The translations under genes were made by a program, and so were the position numbers. Below, piece after piece: positions 26,555 to 35,525 of a stretch of 64,000 bases of DNA. Source of the stretch: Bacteroidia bacterium (GTDB lineage Bacteria > Bacteroidota > Bacteroidia > 2-12-FULL-35-15). The notes beneath the pieces are model-generated. The model searched no databases. It was not told the DNA's origin and saw only the letters and a list, made by a program, of their open reading frames with translations. Numbering within the stretch: the stretch's first letter is position 1; every line of letters begins with the position of its first letter. The stretch lies in NCBI GenBank assembly GCA_030654175.1, contig JAURXZ010000030.1:372001-436000 (forward strand). Reading direction: 5' to 3'.

Positions 26555-27460
26555 TTACTTAAATACATTAAATTTTCCAGTTGTAATTACTTTGTCTTTT
26601 TTATCACGAATTTCACAGCAATAGATGCCTGTTGCGAATAATGTGGTATTCACATTTGTTGAGTAATTATGAATTTTGTAAATACCGGCTAATTTGCCTG
26701 AAGAGTCAAAAACTCTAACATTTTCAGCATCTTTTACCTCAACAAGGATTGTAACATTGTCAATGGCCGGATTTGGAAATATTTTCACTTTGTCCGAATT
26801 TAATTTTTGTTCATCCATACCCACCCATCCGGTAAATTGAACATCATCAACAAACAGGGTGCTGCCCACCCTAGCTAAAACAGAATCATTACTGGCTGTG
26901 AAAATAATTATCGCAGTATCAGGGAGCCCTATTGAATTATATTGAAGAGGAGCTTGGGAGAGGGTATATGCTGAAGTTGCTAAAAGCACAACCGAGCCGG
27001 TTGCAATCGTATCATGGCTAGATCCATTCCATTTTAAAAGCATAATACCTGCTCCTGCGGCATCACCACCAACGGGTAAATATTTAAACCAGAATTCCAA
27101 ATTTTCCGGCCGGCCAGTATAAGGAAAACCGTATGTCCTTGAAGGTGGAGAATAATTTATCTTCCCGGTAAATACCGCACCTGCAGAATCACCTGTTTTA
27201 ATCTGAGATGGCTTGTTATTAAGGAAAACCGTTTTTATTTTTAATGCGTAATTTCCTGAATGTTTATCTATGCCAATGGCCTTAAAAGCAGAAATAGGGT
27301 TAGGAGGAGACAATTGTGAAAGAAAATTAAATGTTTGCCAATGATCGGGATTTTCATATGAAAATTCTGTGGTCCAATCTTCAAATCCGCCATTGGGTTG
27401 AGCTTTAATTATTGAAATCCAGGAAAATATTATAAAAAATGTAAATATTGATCTTTTCAT
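26555..27460 (-). CDS. T9SS-exported PCMD-like surface protein, single copy of cassette B
   Basis: A 301-residue homologue of the five array proteins at 13242-18437. The start used is the ATG at 27460 (MKRSIFTFFII); a TTG 21 nt upstream would add basic residues. A signal peptide ends at KAQP, then NGGFEDW, FKAIGIDKHSGNYALKIKT, RPENLEFWFKYLPVGGDA and ARVGSTLFVDDVQFTGWVG; the T9SS sorting domain runs from KIFPNPAIDN to TGKFNVFK. It lies between the kelch lipoprotein and the phosphatase, as the array does in cassette A. Confidence 0.82.
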   Translation of the reverse strand: MKRSIFTFFIIFSWISIIKAQPNGGFEDWTTEFSYENPDHWQTFNFLSQLSPPNPISAFKAIGIDKHSGNYALKIKTVFLNNKPSQIKTGDSAGAVFTGKINYSPPSRTYGFPYTGRPENLEFWFKYLPVGGDAAGAGIMLLKWNGSSHDTIATGSVVLLATSAYTLSQAPLQYNSIGLPDTAIIIFTASNDSVLARVGSTLFVDDVQFTGWVGMDEQKLNSDKVKIFPNPAIDNVTILVEVKDAENVRVFDSSGKLAGIYKIHNYSTNVNTTLFATGIYCCEIRDKKDKVITTGKFNVFK

Positions 27461-27512
27461 GTATTTTTTTTTAAGCCTCAATACCTAAACTAGATTAAAA
27501 ATTAATTGCTTT

Positions 27513-28814
27513 CTATTTTGTAAACACCCAAAAATCTTGATAAGTAAGCAAAGCATTATTATACCAATCACCCGTTCCTACAAATCCTTTATTCTCAATT
27601 GAAAACCCAACAGCAAATTCGCGTTTTCCACCATCCAACTCCGGTAGGGTATCCCATTGATCAAGAAAAGGGTCATATTCATAAAAATCATTAAAATAAA
27701 TTAGCCCATCAAATCCTGTACCTATATACCCTTTTTTGCCAATTGAAAATCCGACTGAGCCATAACGTGGAAGGATCGGAATATTTCCTTTTATGGTCCA
27801 TTTACCAAGAGGGTTTCCATTTTCATCCAGTCCAAGACTTGCATCAGAAGGGTCAAATTCATAAAAATCATTATGCTTTACACCATTTATACCAAGGCCG
27901 GTTCCAAAATACCCTTTATTTTCATTTGAAAAACCCACACCACTATGGCGTGGAACAATATCTGCCTTTCTTGTCCAAACATCGGTCGAAGGATCATATT
28001 CCCAAAAATCAGCTTGTAAGCCACTGCTTGCAGGCTGTCCTGTGCCAACATATCCTTTATTTCCAATAGAAAAGCCTACGGCATAATGCCGGGTAGTATC
28101 GCTACAATCAGCCTTTCTCAACCATGAATTTGAAACAGGTGTGTATTCCCAAAAATCCTTGAGAAACTGATCAGGAGTGAATCCTGCTGATTTGTGCCCC
28201 GTTCCAATATATCCTTTATTTCCAATGGAAAAGCCCACAGCATTTATTCTTTGAAGCCCCAAATTCATGTTGGCAGCATTTCCACCTAAATCTGCTTTTT
28301 GTGTCCATGTGCTTAATTCTGGATCGAATTCCCAAAAATCTTCATAATAAACCACCACTCCGGAGAAATATCCTACACCAGTTCCAACATATCCTTTGTT
28401 ACCAATACAAAAACCAACACCAGCTGTTCTGATACCCCCACCAAAATTTAATTCTCCACACCACTGATTTAAAGCGCCAAATTTCACTTCCATGAAAAAT
28501 TGATTACTTATCGCTTCGCCATCCTTGTAATAAGTAACACCAATTTTACCTGCTTTTCTTCCGAAATTAACCTTGATTTTACTCGTACCCTGGCCCGAAG
28601 TGATTTGAGCTTGCTCAGGAACTGTCCATAAAGTATAATCCGCATCCGAATTGGCTTCCACGGAGTATTCCACATCAAGTTCACCATAACAGACACCCGC
28701 AGGGCCTTTTATTTCAACAATCTTGACTGTAGGGTCTTTAATGCAAGAATAAAACCCTACAAACAAAATTATAAAAGATATACTTCGGACTAATTTTGAA
28801 TTTAAAAATCGCAT
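27513..28814 (-). CDS. PKD-like/kelch-repeat lipoprotein, cassette B
   Basis: A protein of 433 residues. The signal sequence ends in a lipobox (VGFYSC), so it is a lipoprotein. A PKD-like domain (TLWTVPEQAQITSGQGTSK) leads into about six kelch blades, each with FSIGNKGYIGTG and DFWEYDPSTDVWTRKAD variants. It is homologous over its full length to the protein at 18536-19783, which supports the internal ATG chosen there. It is expected to be a lipid-anchored propeller. The spacer to the barrel gene upstream is 75 nt and to the PCMD gene downstream 52 nt, consistent with one transcript. Confidence 0.82.
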   Translation of the reverse strand: MRFLNSKLVRSISFIILFVGFYSCIKDPTVKIVEIKGPAGVCYGELDVEYSVEANSDADYTLWTVPEQAQITSGQGTSKIKVNFGRKAGKIGVTYYKDGEAISNQFFMEVKFGALNQWCGELNFGGGIRTAGVGFCIGNKGYVGTGVGYFSGVVVYYEDFWEFDPELSTWTQKADLGGNAANMNLGLQRINAVGFSIGNKGYIGTGHKSAGFTPDQFLKDFWEYTPVSNSWLRKADCSDTTRHYAVGFSIGNKGYVGTGQPASSGLQADFWEYDPSTDVWTRKADIVPRHSGVGFSNENKGYFGTGLGINGVKHNDFYEFDPSDASLGLDENGNPLGKWTIKGNIPILPRYGSVGFSIGKKGYIGTGFDGLIYFNDFYEYDPFLDQWDTLPELDGGKREFAVGFSIENKGFVGTGDWYNNALLTYQDFWVFTK

Positions 28815-28889
28815 TTTGTTATAATTATATTTAATTATTATATGCTTTTTGGAGTTATGTCAGTGGAAAACAAATTGAAAAAATTATCC

Positions 28890-29957
28890 TTAATCTTTAG
28901 TTGGCTTTTTTTTGACTTTATAAATTAAATAAGTAAAAACAAGCGAAAAATCAAATTTTGCCAACCTGGTATCACTATCAATATAACTGTATTCTTTTAT
29001 CAAACGATCTGCTTTAAAACGATAGGTTCTATCATTCAGGGTATTAACAGAAATGTACGCTCTTAAATCAAAACCTACACCAAAGTTATTAATCCTATAT
29101 GTAGCGCCCCCCCCGGCAAGAATGGAAACAACGTAAGAATTGCGTAAAATTTTCGAAGAAAAATTTTTCTCGTAATCTTCCTCATAAGTATCAACATTAC
29201 CATAAAGATTATTTACAATCTTTCTTTCTTGTTCAATATTCAATGTGCCTTTCTTTAGATAAAGATTACTGAATCCGCCCATCAAATAAAAATTTAATTT
29301 TTTTTGTGATTTTAAAAAATAAAATTTATTACCAAAATCTAATTGGAAATATCTTAATTCTTCGGTACTGGTCATCTTCCAGAGACTATCTTTTAATTCT
29401 AAATCCCTATTAAAGTTTATGGAAAAATAACCTGCATCTGCAAAAAAGGAAATTTTTTCGATTGCCCTGTATTCCAAAAGGAAATTAGTGTTAAAAAATT
29501 TTTTAGTTTCAAATTCGCTGTCGTTTATTATACCCGGCATTACCTGGTAAGAACGTGTTACCAATACTTTCGGAATGGTGTAATGAGGCCTTATACCAAA
29601 GGATAGCTTTGGGTAAACATAATAATTATTAAATTTCCTTGAAAAATCATCAAGGCCTGTATACTCTTTAATTTTAAAGGAAGGATTGTTTTTCAATAAG
29701 AGCCTGAAGTTTTTATCAACCGCTGGCAAACTGTCTTTTTCTAAGTTTGAATTGATAAGCAAAACATAGGCATTTTCTTTTTTATTTTTGGATAAAGAAC
29801 AAGTATTTAATCCGTTTTGAAGCATGTTAATACAGTCCTCGTAACGCCCTGAATTATAAAGGTCTGTGGCCTCTTCAATAATATTATCGCAAGGATTTTG
29901 AGCTACCATTTTTTGGCCGCATAAAATTAATCCGATTATATAAATCCAATTTTTCAT
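28890..29957 (-). CDS. Periplasmic TPR plus outer-membrane beta-barrel protein, cassette B
   Basis: A 355-residue homologue of 19873-20931. A signal peptide ends near MVAQ. The TPR-like segment (about 20-115) has ATDLYNSGRYEDCINMLQNG and NTCSLSKNKKENAY, with the same three cysteines as the paralogue. A region of alternating aromatic strands follows (about 120-350, for example GVGFDLRAYISVNTL). The ATG overlaps the stop of the nSTAND gene by one base (TAATG), indicating translational coupling. The barrel part is much more diverged between copies than the TPR part, which fits a surface-exposed region under selection. Confidence 0.72.
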   Translation of the reverse strand: MKNWIYIIGLILCGQKMVAQNPCDNIIEEATDLYNSGRYEDCINMLQNGLNTCSLSKNKKENAYVLLINSNLEKDSLPAVDKNFRLLLKNNPSFKIKEYTGLDDFSRKFNNYYVYPKLSFGIRPHYTIPKVLVTRSYQVMPGIINDSEFETKKFFNTNFLLEYRAIEKISFFADAGYFSINFNRDLELKDSLWKMTSTEELRYFQLDFGNKFYFLKSQKKLNFYLMGGFSNLYLKKGTLNIEQERKIVNNLYGNVDTYEEDYEKNFSSKILRNSYVVSILAGGGATYRINNFGVGFDLRAYISVNTLNDRTYRFKADRLIKEYSYIDSDTRLAKFDFSLVFTYLIYKVKKKPTKD

Positions 29958-32900
29958 TATTTATTTTTACAGGTTTTCTCGTAAGGAATGGTTTCACTAA
30001 TATTTTGGGTCCATTCAGTTTCAGTCAGATTCCTTTTTAACAGCTCACAAAAAGAAGATGATAGTTTTTCCGTTGAAGGTTCAATTTTCCTTATAAAATG
30101 ATCGGCCCCACATACATATAATTTGCCTTCATTATCGAATAAGAGATAACGGGTTTTTGACTTTATGTCCTTTATCTCCAAGGGTTTCTGCACTTTTTTT
30201 GCTAAGTTAAATATTTTTATTGATTTGTCGGCAAATGCGGCAGCAAGCATATTGCTGGAACTATTAAATGTGATTTTCTCAACGCTTGTATTGTTTTCTG
30301 AAATTGTAGAAATTAAATTTTCAGCGCGTAACACTTTTTCAGTATCATAAAGTCTTATTTTCCCATCAGAATAGCCGACAGCCAAAATACTTTTTCTGCT
30401 ATTAAATTTCAGTTGAACAGGCTTAGCCTTTTCACTTTTAAATACAAGGTTTATTTTTTCAGAAGCAATATCAACAGCTAATAAATCGCCATTGGCTAAT
30501 GAAACTGCAAGTTCTTTCCCTTCAGGCAAAACAACCAGATCTTGTATGGAAGAATTTGTTTTTATTTTTTTCAACAACTCTGTTCCATCTGCTGAATATT
30601 TCCAAACCATAATTGTGCTATCTTTCCCTGAACTGGCAAACATCCCTTTAGGGCCATTAAATGCTATAACACGTAAAGGTCCTTTGTGGCTTTTAACTAA
30701 TTCTTTAATAAGAACAGGTTTTTTAAAATCGGTAATATCCCAAATACAAACAGTACCATTTTCATGTCCGCTCATTATAATATTGGGCCAATCGGTAAAT
30801 GTTATAATTTCAAATGGACTTGGATAATTTAATTTGCCTTGTTCTATTTGTTTTTCCGATTTGAGTTCCCATTTATAAATATTCCCTCCTTTATCAGCTG
30901 ATAACAAAATATTATTATCTAACAATAACATTGTTCGTTGTTCTAATGATGGGAAGATCTTAGGAGCAGCACCCTGCTTGTTTAGATTATTATAAGCACT
31001 CCGCACAGCACTATAAATAACAGGGTCTTGCCCTTCTCCTCCGTTATCTAATGTAAATTTATAAGCCTGAAATGCTAATAAAGTTTGGTGCTGAGGATCA
31101 TTGGAGAATAATACAGATTTTAATGCAATGCTTTGAGCTAATGATATATTACTGATTCTGGAAGCTTCTTTTTCAGCCTTTTCAGCCTTGTTTTTTGAAA
31201 TAATTGCTTCCTGTTTAGCCTTTTCAGACTCAGTAAGCGCCAAGGTAGCCCGTTCGGTTTCTTTTTTTGCAATATCAGCATTTTGTTTTGCTTGTATGAA
31301 ATTTTGACGGGCATCTTTTTCAGCATTTTCGGCAATTCCTTTTGCCTTAATGGCCTCCTGCTTTGATGATTCTGCTTGCTTTTTTGCTTCCATTGCAAAC
31401 TTTTGCTTAATTAAAGCATCTTCTTTAGCAATTAATGCGACTTTTTTTGCATTCACGGCATTACACTCCGCTATTTTTGCCTCTTCTGTTTTCTGATTAG
31501 CTATTTCTTGCTGATTGAGAGCTTTATTTCGTTCCTTAAATGCAAAAGAAGTAAATCCAATTAAAATCAAACCTATAACTGATGCAATTACGAGTGCAGC
31601 CCTTCGTTTTCGTTTTATGGTTCTCTCACTAATCTTAATAAAATCTTTTGCAGGACGGATAAATTGTGCAGCTTCTTCTAATTTTTGGGTCGGGGATAAA
31701 TTACTTGTATCGTATTTAGCAATTAAGTAAGGATTGGGATTTAAAGTTTTATACCAATTTTTGAAATATGTTAATGAACCTATTGTAAGTAAATAGTCTT
31801 TTGAGCGATCTTGCTCTTCCCACCTTTCCACTTGTTTTTTTAAGTCATTTATTACTGAAACATTTTCATGATCTTGTTTAGTCCATTCAGCAAGTTCAGT
31901 CCAGTTTCTAATTAATGATTCGTGAGTAATATCGAGAATATCCTCATCGTGTAACTCATTTGAACCGTTGGAGGATGACACTATATATGGTTTCAGTAAT
32001 GTATTGCCGGGTTCCCGAAATATATTAACTAATCCTTCGATAAGTTTATTATCAACTTTTTCTCCGATTATTTGTTTTATTTCCAGTATTGTTGCGCGGT
32101 TTCTTACAGCACGACTATCATTTATTTTGGTAAGGCAAGTAAAAATCTTTTTTAAAATTCTTTGAGCATCCTCTCTTGAAATGCTTGTGGTGAGCGAAGT
32201 TGAACCATCTCTACCAATATGTTGGCGGCAATAATCAACAGATGATTCAAAAAGCTCACGGGCATGTGCATTAAGCACATTGGCAAGAGAGCCTCCTTCT
32301 AAAAACTTTTGTTTGAATTCAGGTTGATCATTATACCAGGAAGAAAACATGGCCTTTTGATCCTCGGGAATCAATTTTGCATCAATACCTCCAACTTTTG
32401 CATAATGAATAATATCCATTTCCTCTGCCCCATCTTGTACATGGCATTTCCAGATACTATTCAAAGCATGCTGCAAAATTGGAAGCTGATCAAGGCCATC
32501 ACATTCGTTTATCAATGTTTCAATCAAGCGGTTGGAAATTCTATTTCCGCTGAGGGTGGCAGGTTCTTCAATTACCTGATGAACCTCTTTTCTTTTAAGT
32601 CGGGGAACAAAAAACTGGCTAAAGCCAATATATTCGGGCAAACCTCTAAATACCGCACATTGCCCCACATAATCCGAACGCATGGTACATATGATGTATA
32701 TTGGAAGATCTTCCGCCAGCGCAATTTTAGCTGTTTCGAGCAACAGATTAATAACGGCTTGAGCATTTACTGATGCTTTACCGTTATTGTAATTTTCTGA
32801 ATTGGTAAAAAACTCTTCGAATTGGTCAACAAGAATAAAAAGATTAGCCGCTTTTCTTTTTAATTTTTTTCGTTCTGTTTCATCAGCATTATTCCAAACC

Positions 32901-33304
32901 TGACCATTGTAATCCAGATAAAAAGGGGAGTTTTTGTATAAATTGATCAATGAGGAAAATCCAAAACTTAATTCCTTTTCAACATAGGCAATATCAGCAT
33001 ATCCTAATTTTTCTGCCAGAGTAATTGCCATATTTTTCAATGGAGAACGTTCCGGACGGAAATCCGCAATTAACCAGTTATTGAATTTTGCTTTAAAAAA
33101 TCCGGCACGGGCATTAGGTATTACCCCGGCATATACGATAGAAGATTTACCATCACCGGAAGCACCGGTAAGCATTACAAATTTTTTCTCCTGAAGTTGA
33201 GATGTAATTTTTTCAATATGTTCCTCTCTTCCACGAAAAAAAATAGATTCTTCTTCGTTGAAAGGCCTGAGACCGGGATATGGGCAAATTTTTTCTTCCT
33301 GCAT
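29957..33304 (-). CDS. nSTAND ATPase with transmembrane helix, coiled coil and WD40 propeller, cassette B
   Basis: A protein of 1115 residues, closely similar to 20968-24297 in its ATPase part and less so in its propeller. It has PYPGLRPFNEEES, P-loop GASGDGKSS (47-55), Walker B LFILVDQFEEFF and CTMRSDYVGQC. One membrane helix lies near residue 575 (LVIASVIGLILIGFTSFAF), followed by a Lys/Glu/Ala-rich coiled coil and WD40 repeats (for example MFASSGKDSTIMVWKY and ILAVGYSDGKIRLYDT). The protein ends PYEKTCKN-like, as in copy A. It starts 4 nt after the double-TIR gene and overlaps the barrel gene, so TIR, STAND and barrel proteins are made together. It is expected to be an inner-membrane, signal-dependent ATPase switch. 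Confidence 0.88.
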   Translation of the reverse strand: MQEEKICPYPGLRPFNEEESIFFRGREEHIEKITSQLQEKKFVMLTGASGDGKSSIVYAGVIPNARAGFFKAKFNNWLIADFRPERSPLKNMAITLAEKLGYADIAYVEKELSFGFSSLINLYKNSPFYLDYNGQVWNNADETERKKLKRKAANLFILVDQFEEFFTNSENYNNGKASVNAQAVINLLLETAKIALAEDLPIYIICTMRSDYVGQCAVFRGLPEYIGFSQFFVPRLKRKEVHQVIEEPATLSGNRISNRLIETLINECDGLDQLPILQHALNSIWKCHVQDGAEEMDIIHYAKVGGIDAKLIPEDQKAMFSSWYNDQPEFKQKFLEGGSLANVLNAHARELFESSVDYCRQHIGRDGSTSLTTSISREDAQRILKKIFTCLTKINDSRAVRNRATILEIKQIIGEKVDNKLIEGLVNIFREPGNTLLKPYIVSSSNGSNELHDEDILDITHESLIRNWTELAEWTKQDHENVSVINDLKKQVERWEEQDRSKDYLLTIGSLTYFKNWYKTLNPNPYLIAKYDTSNLSPTQKLEEAAQFIRPAKDFIKISERTIKRKRRAALVIASVIGLILIGFTSFAFKERNKALNQQEIANQKTEEAKIAECNAVNAKKVALIAKEDALIKQKFAMEAKKQAESSKQEAIKAKGIAENAEKDARQNFIQAKQNADIAKKETERATLALTESEKAKQEAIISKNKAEKAEKEASRISNISLAQSIALKSVLFSNDPQHQTLLAFQAYKFTLDNGGEGQDPVIYSAVRSAYNNLNKQGAAPKIFPSLEQRTMLLLDNNILLSADKGGNIYKWELKSEKQIEQGKLNYPSPFEIITFTDWPNIIMSGHENGTVCIWDITDFKKPVLIKELVKSHKGPLRVIAFNGPKGMFASSGKDSTIMVWKYSADGTELLKKIKTNSSIQDLVVLPEGKELAVSLANGDLLAVDIASEKINLVFKSEKAKPVQLKFNSRKSILAVGYSDGKIRLYDTEKVLRAENLISTISENNTSVEKITFNSSSNMLAAAFADKSIKIFNLAKKVQKPLEIKDIKSKTRYLLFDNEGKLYVCGADHFIRKIEPSTEKLSSSFCELLKRNLTETEWTQNISETIPYEKTCKNK

Positions 33305-33308
33305 TTTT

Positions 33309-34199
33309 TTATGAAGCAGGTTTTAAAACAACTTTATCATACTGTATCTTTATCTCAAGAGGTATAAGCTCTCCTGCAACAATAAGTGAAATAACTTTAG
33401 GAGCAGCGAATTTTTTATTGGTATTGGTATGCGGATCAATATCTCCTATTAAAAGTATTGGTGTATGGGAAGTGGCTCCGCCAATTTTTTTCCAAACCTG
33501 CTGTGCAAATGGCAATGCCCAATCTGCAGATTCTTTAAAATAAATTACAGCTAATTTACTTTTTGATATTTGCTGTTTGCACAGTTCAGAATAATCAGTA
33601 TCACTATCCTGGATAATATTTAGCTTCTCAACGGGCACAATATCACTTAGCATATCTATAATTTCATTGGCTTCAATTTCGTCCAGCTGGTTGGAAATAA
33701 GAAAAATATCCGTAGAATTTAAATCAAATGAAACCAGTTCTTTTTTCTCCATTAGAGAGCGTATATCATCTGCAAGCTGAATTGCAGATACTACATTACT
33801 ATACACCATACTCTTGGAAATATTATTTTTCACTTCATTTATAAAATCCATTTGAAGAGATTCGATATTCAAAAGATCAGTTGAAGGAGGTTGCCAAACA
33901 AAAATTTTGAAGTCGGGATTCAGAAGAAGATATTTTTTAGCTTCCTGAAATTGAAATTTTGAAACGGAAATACCGGTATCAGTTAAAGGCTGGTATTCAG
34001 GGAAAAGAATGTGAATGGAACAGTTAGAACTTGACAGTTGTTCAGATATTGAAGGAAGATTACCGGTGGTGAAATGCTTCTGATCAGCCACGACAGTCAT
34101 TCCTGCTCTCTGCAAAACAGATGAAAGTTCATTTCGTAACCCGGATTGCTCCTCGGAGCAAATAGAAAGAAATACTGTTACGTTTTGATTGTTGGACAT
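33309..34199 (-). CDS. Double TIR-like domain protein, first gene of cassette B
   Basis: A 296-residue homologue of 12227-13138. The first TIR-like half opens with VTVFLSICSEEQ and SSVLQRAGM and has ISVSKFQFQEAKK. The second half opens with DIFLISNQLDEIEANEI and has SKLAVIYFKESADWALPFAQ and WKKIGGA. The start chosen is the ATG at 34199, not the TTG at 34217: it aligns residue for residue with the paralogue start, and the promoter-like box at 34221-34228 leaves almost no leader for the TTG. It lies 4 nt upstream of the nSTAND ATPase. TIR-STAND neighbourhoods are known from bacterial conflict and signalling systems. NAD cleavage versus adaptor function cannot be decided from the sequence. Confidence 0.68.
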   Translation of the reverse strand: MSNNQNVTVFLSICSEEQSGLRNELSSVLQRAGMTVVADQKHFTTGNLPSISEQLSSSNCSIHILFPEYQPLTDTGISVSKFQFQEAKKYLLLNPDFKIFVWQPPSTDLLNIESLQMDFINEVKNNISKSMVYSNVVSAIQLADDIRSLMEKKELVSFDLNSTDIFLISNQLDEIEANEIIDMLSDIVPVEKLNIIQDSDTDYSELCKQQISKSKLAVIYFKESADWALPFAQQVWKKIGGATSHTPILLIGDIDPHTNTNKKFAAPKVISLIVAGELIPLEIKIQYDKVVLKPAS

Positions 34200-34220
34200 A
34201 GGAAAAGCTGAATTCAATTA

Positions 34221-34251
34221 CAATAATAGCGAAAAAAAAGGGAATATTCAA
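34221..34251 (-). promoter_or_regulatory. Promoter-like signature of cassette B
   Basis: On the minus strand TTG (complement of 34249-34251), 20 nt, TATTATTG (complement of 34221-34228), then TA. Identical elements and spacing occur at 24400-24430 before cassette A. It leaves a leader of only about 15 nt before the ATG at 34199. Confidence 0.5.
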
Positions 34252-34253
34252 GC

Positions 34254-34273
34254 GTTTTTGAAATTTCAAAAAC
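34254..34273. promoter_or_regulatory. Perfect 20-bp palindrome upstream of cassette B
   Basis: GTTTTTGAAATTTCAAAAAC is a perfect palindrome directly upstream of the -33-like TTG. The position fits a repressor or activator site. It could also form a weak terminator for mutY, but no T-run follows. Cassette A has no equivalent. Confidence 0.35.
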
Positions 34274-34327
34274 TGCGTTGGCTAAAATCCTAAATGAGGA
34301 AAATTTATGCAGCAAAAAATTATTCCT

Positions 34328-35383
34328 TTATTCTATTTTCTCAATATAATTCTCAATTAACCGAGGGACAGCATATTTGTGAATATCCTGTTTTTTTATT
34401 GTAATACAGGTTTCGGAAAGTAATTTTTCAAACGGATTTTTACAATCAATCTCCCAAAAACGTGCATAAATTTTCTGATGACTCAAAACATGTTTATAAC
34501 TGGCAGATACTGATTTAATTGTGTATTTAGTATCGACAATAAAAATTTTCCATTCCTGAGATCTTAAAAACTGCTCTTCATTTAGTTCTTTATTGGTTTC
34601 AATCAGGGGGAAATCATACAGGTTGGTCCAGATATCTTTTTCGGTCCGCTTATTAATTGCAGTGCTTGTTTTATAATTCAATACGATATAATTAAAATAC
34701 CGATTTCGGACTTTTGTTTTCTTTTCTTTAACCGGAAATTCTGAAACACGTTTCTTAGAATAAGCGAAACACAATGTATTTAAAGGGCAAATGGAGCAAT
34801 CAGGAGAAACAGGTTTACATTGGATCGCACCAAACTCCATAATAGCCTGATTATGTGTTGCCGGATTTTTTTTATCAATTAATTCATTCGCTAAAGAATA
34901 AAATTCTTTTTTTCCTTGTGAACTATCAATTGGCGTTTCAACACCAAATATACGCGACAATACGCGATATACATTGCCATCAACTACAGCGTGTGGCTTA
35001 TTAAATGCAAAGGATGCAATAGCGGCAGCCGTGTATTCTCCAACACCTTTCAATAAAAGAATATCATTGTATTGATCCGGAAATTTACCTTTATAGTTAT
35101 CAGTAATAATTTTAGCGGTAGTATGCAAATTTCGTGCACGGGAGTAATAACCCAGGCCTTGCCATAACTTCATTACCTTTTCGTTTTGCGCTTTGGCTAA
35201 ATGCTTAACTGTTGGAAATTCTTTGGCAAATTTCAGGTAGTAAGCCATTCCCTGATCTACCCTTGTTTGTTGTAAAATGATCTCAGAAAGCCATATTAAA
35301 TAAGCTTCTTTAGTATTGCGCCAAGGGAGATCACGTTTGTTTTGTTGATACCAATTTGTTATCTTTTTTGAAAATGAATTCAT
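34328..35383 (-). CDS. mutY: A/G-specific adenine glycosylase
   Basis: This DNA repair enzyme removes adenine mispaired with 8-oxoguanine. It has 351 residues, the usual length. The helix-hairpin-helix motif (LLKGVGEYTAAAIASFAF), the catalytic Asp in VVDGNVYRVLSR, the Glu in SEIILQQTRV and the [4Fe-4S] cluster motif C-x6-C-x2-C-x5-C (CKPVSPDCSICPLNTLC) are all visible. The C-terminal third is a MutT-like 8-oxoG-recognition domain, recognisable at YNLYDFPLIETN-type sequence and the HVLSHQKIYARF block. It is transcribed alone, upstream of cassette B and in the same direction. Confidence 0.95.
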   Translation of the reverse strand: MNSFSKKITNWYQQNKRDLPWRNTKEAYLIWLSEIILQQTRVDQGMAYYLKFAKEFPTVKHLAKAQNEKVMKLWQGLGYYSRARNLHTTAKIITDNYKGKFPDQYNDILLLKGVGEYTAAAIASFAFNKPHAVVDGNVYRVLSRIFGVETPIDSSQGKKEFYSLANELIDKKNPATHNQAIMEFGAIQCKPVSPDCSICPLNTLCFAYSKKRVSEFPVKEKKTKVRNRYFNYIVLNYKTSTAINKRTEKDIWTNLYDFPLIETNKELNEEQFLRSQEWKIFIVDTKYTIKSVSASYKHVLSHQKIYARFWEIDCKNPFEKLLSETCITIKKQDIHKYAVPRLIENYIEKIE

Positions 35384-35525
35384 ACAAATTTTTATATGTC
35401 AGAGCTTTTAATTGTAAAGTGAATACATTAAACAATTGAAATTGAAAACAGTTAATTTTTTCTTTTTTTTATCTCGATCTGCGTCACGTTCGATTAGCCA
35501 GGTTGGCTAAACAAAAATCCAATTA

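Noticed and set aside
32309-32773. Open frame of 154 codons on the plus strand inside the nSTAND gene of cassette B
   Set aside because: It lies wholly inside a clearly coding gene on the other strand, and its translation is a low-complexity mirror without recognisable motifs.
18536-34199. CRISPR array or prophage as an explanation for repeated sequence
   Set aside because: The repeats here are protein-coding (kelch, WD40, PCMD). No short direct repeats with uniform spacers and no phage structural genes or integrase were seen.
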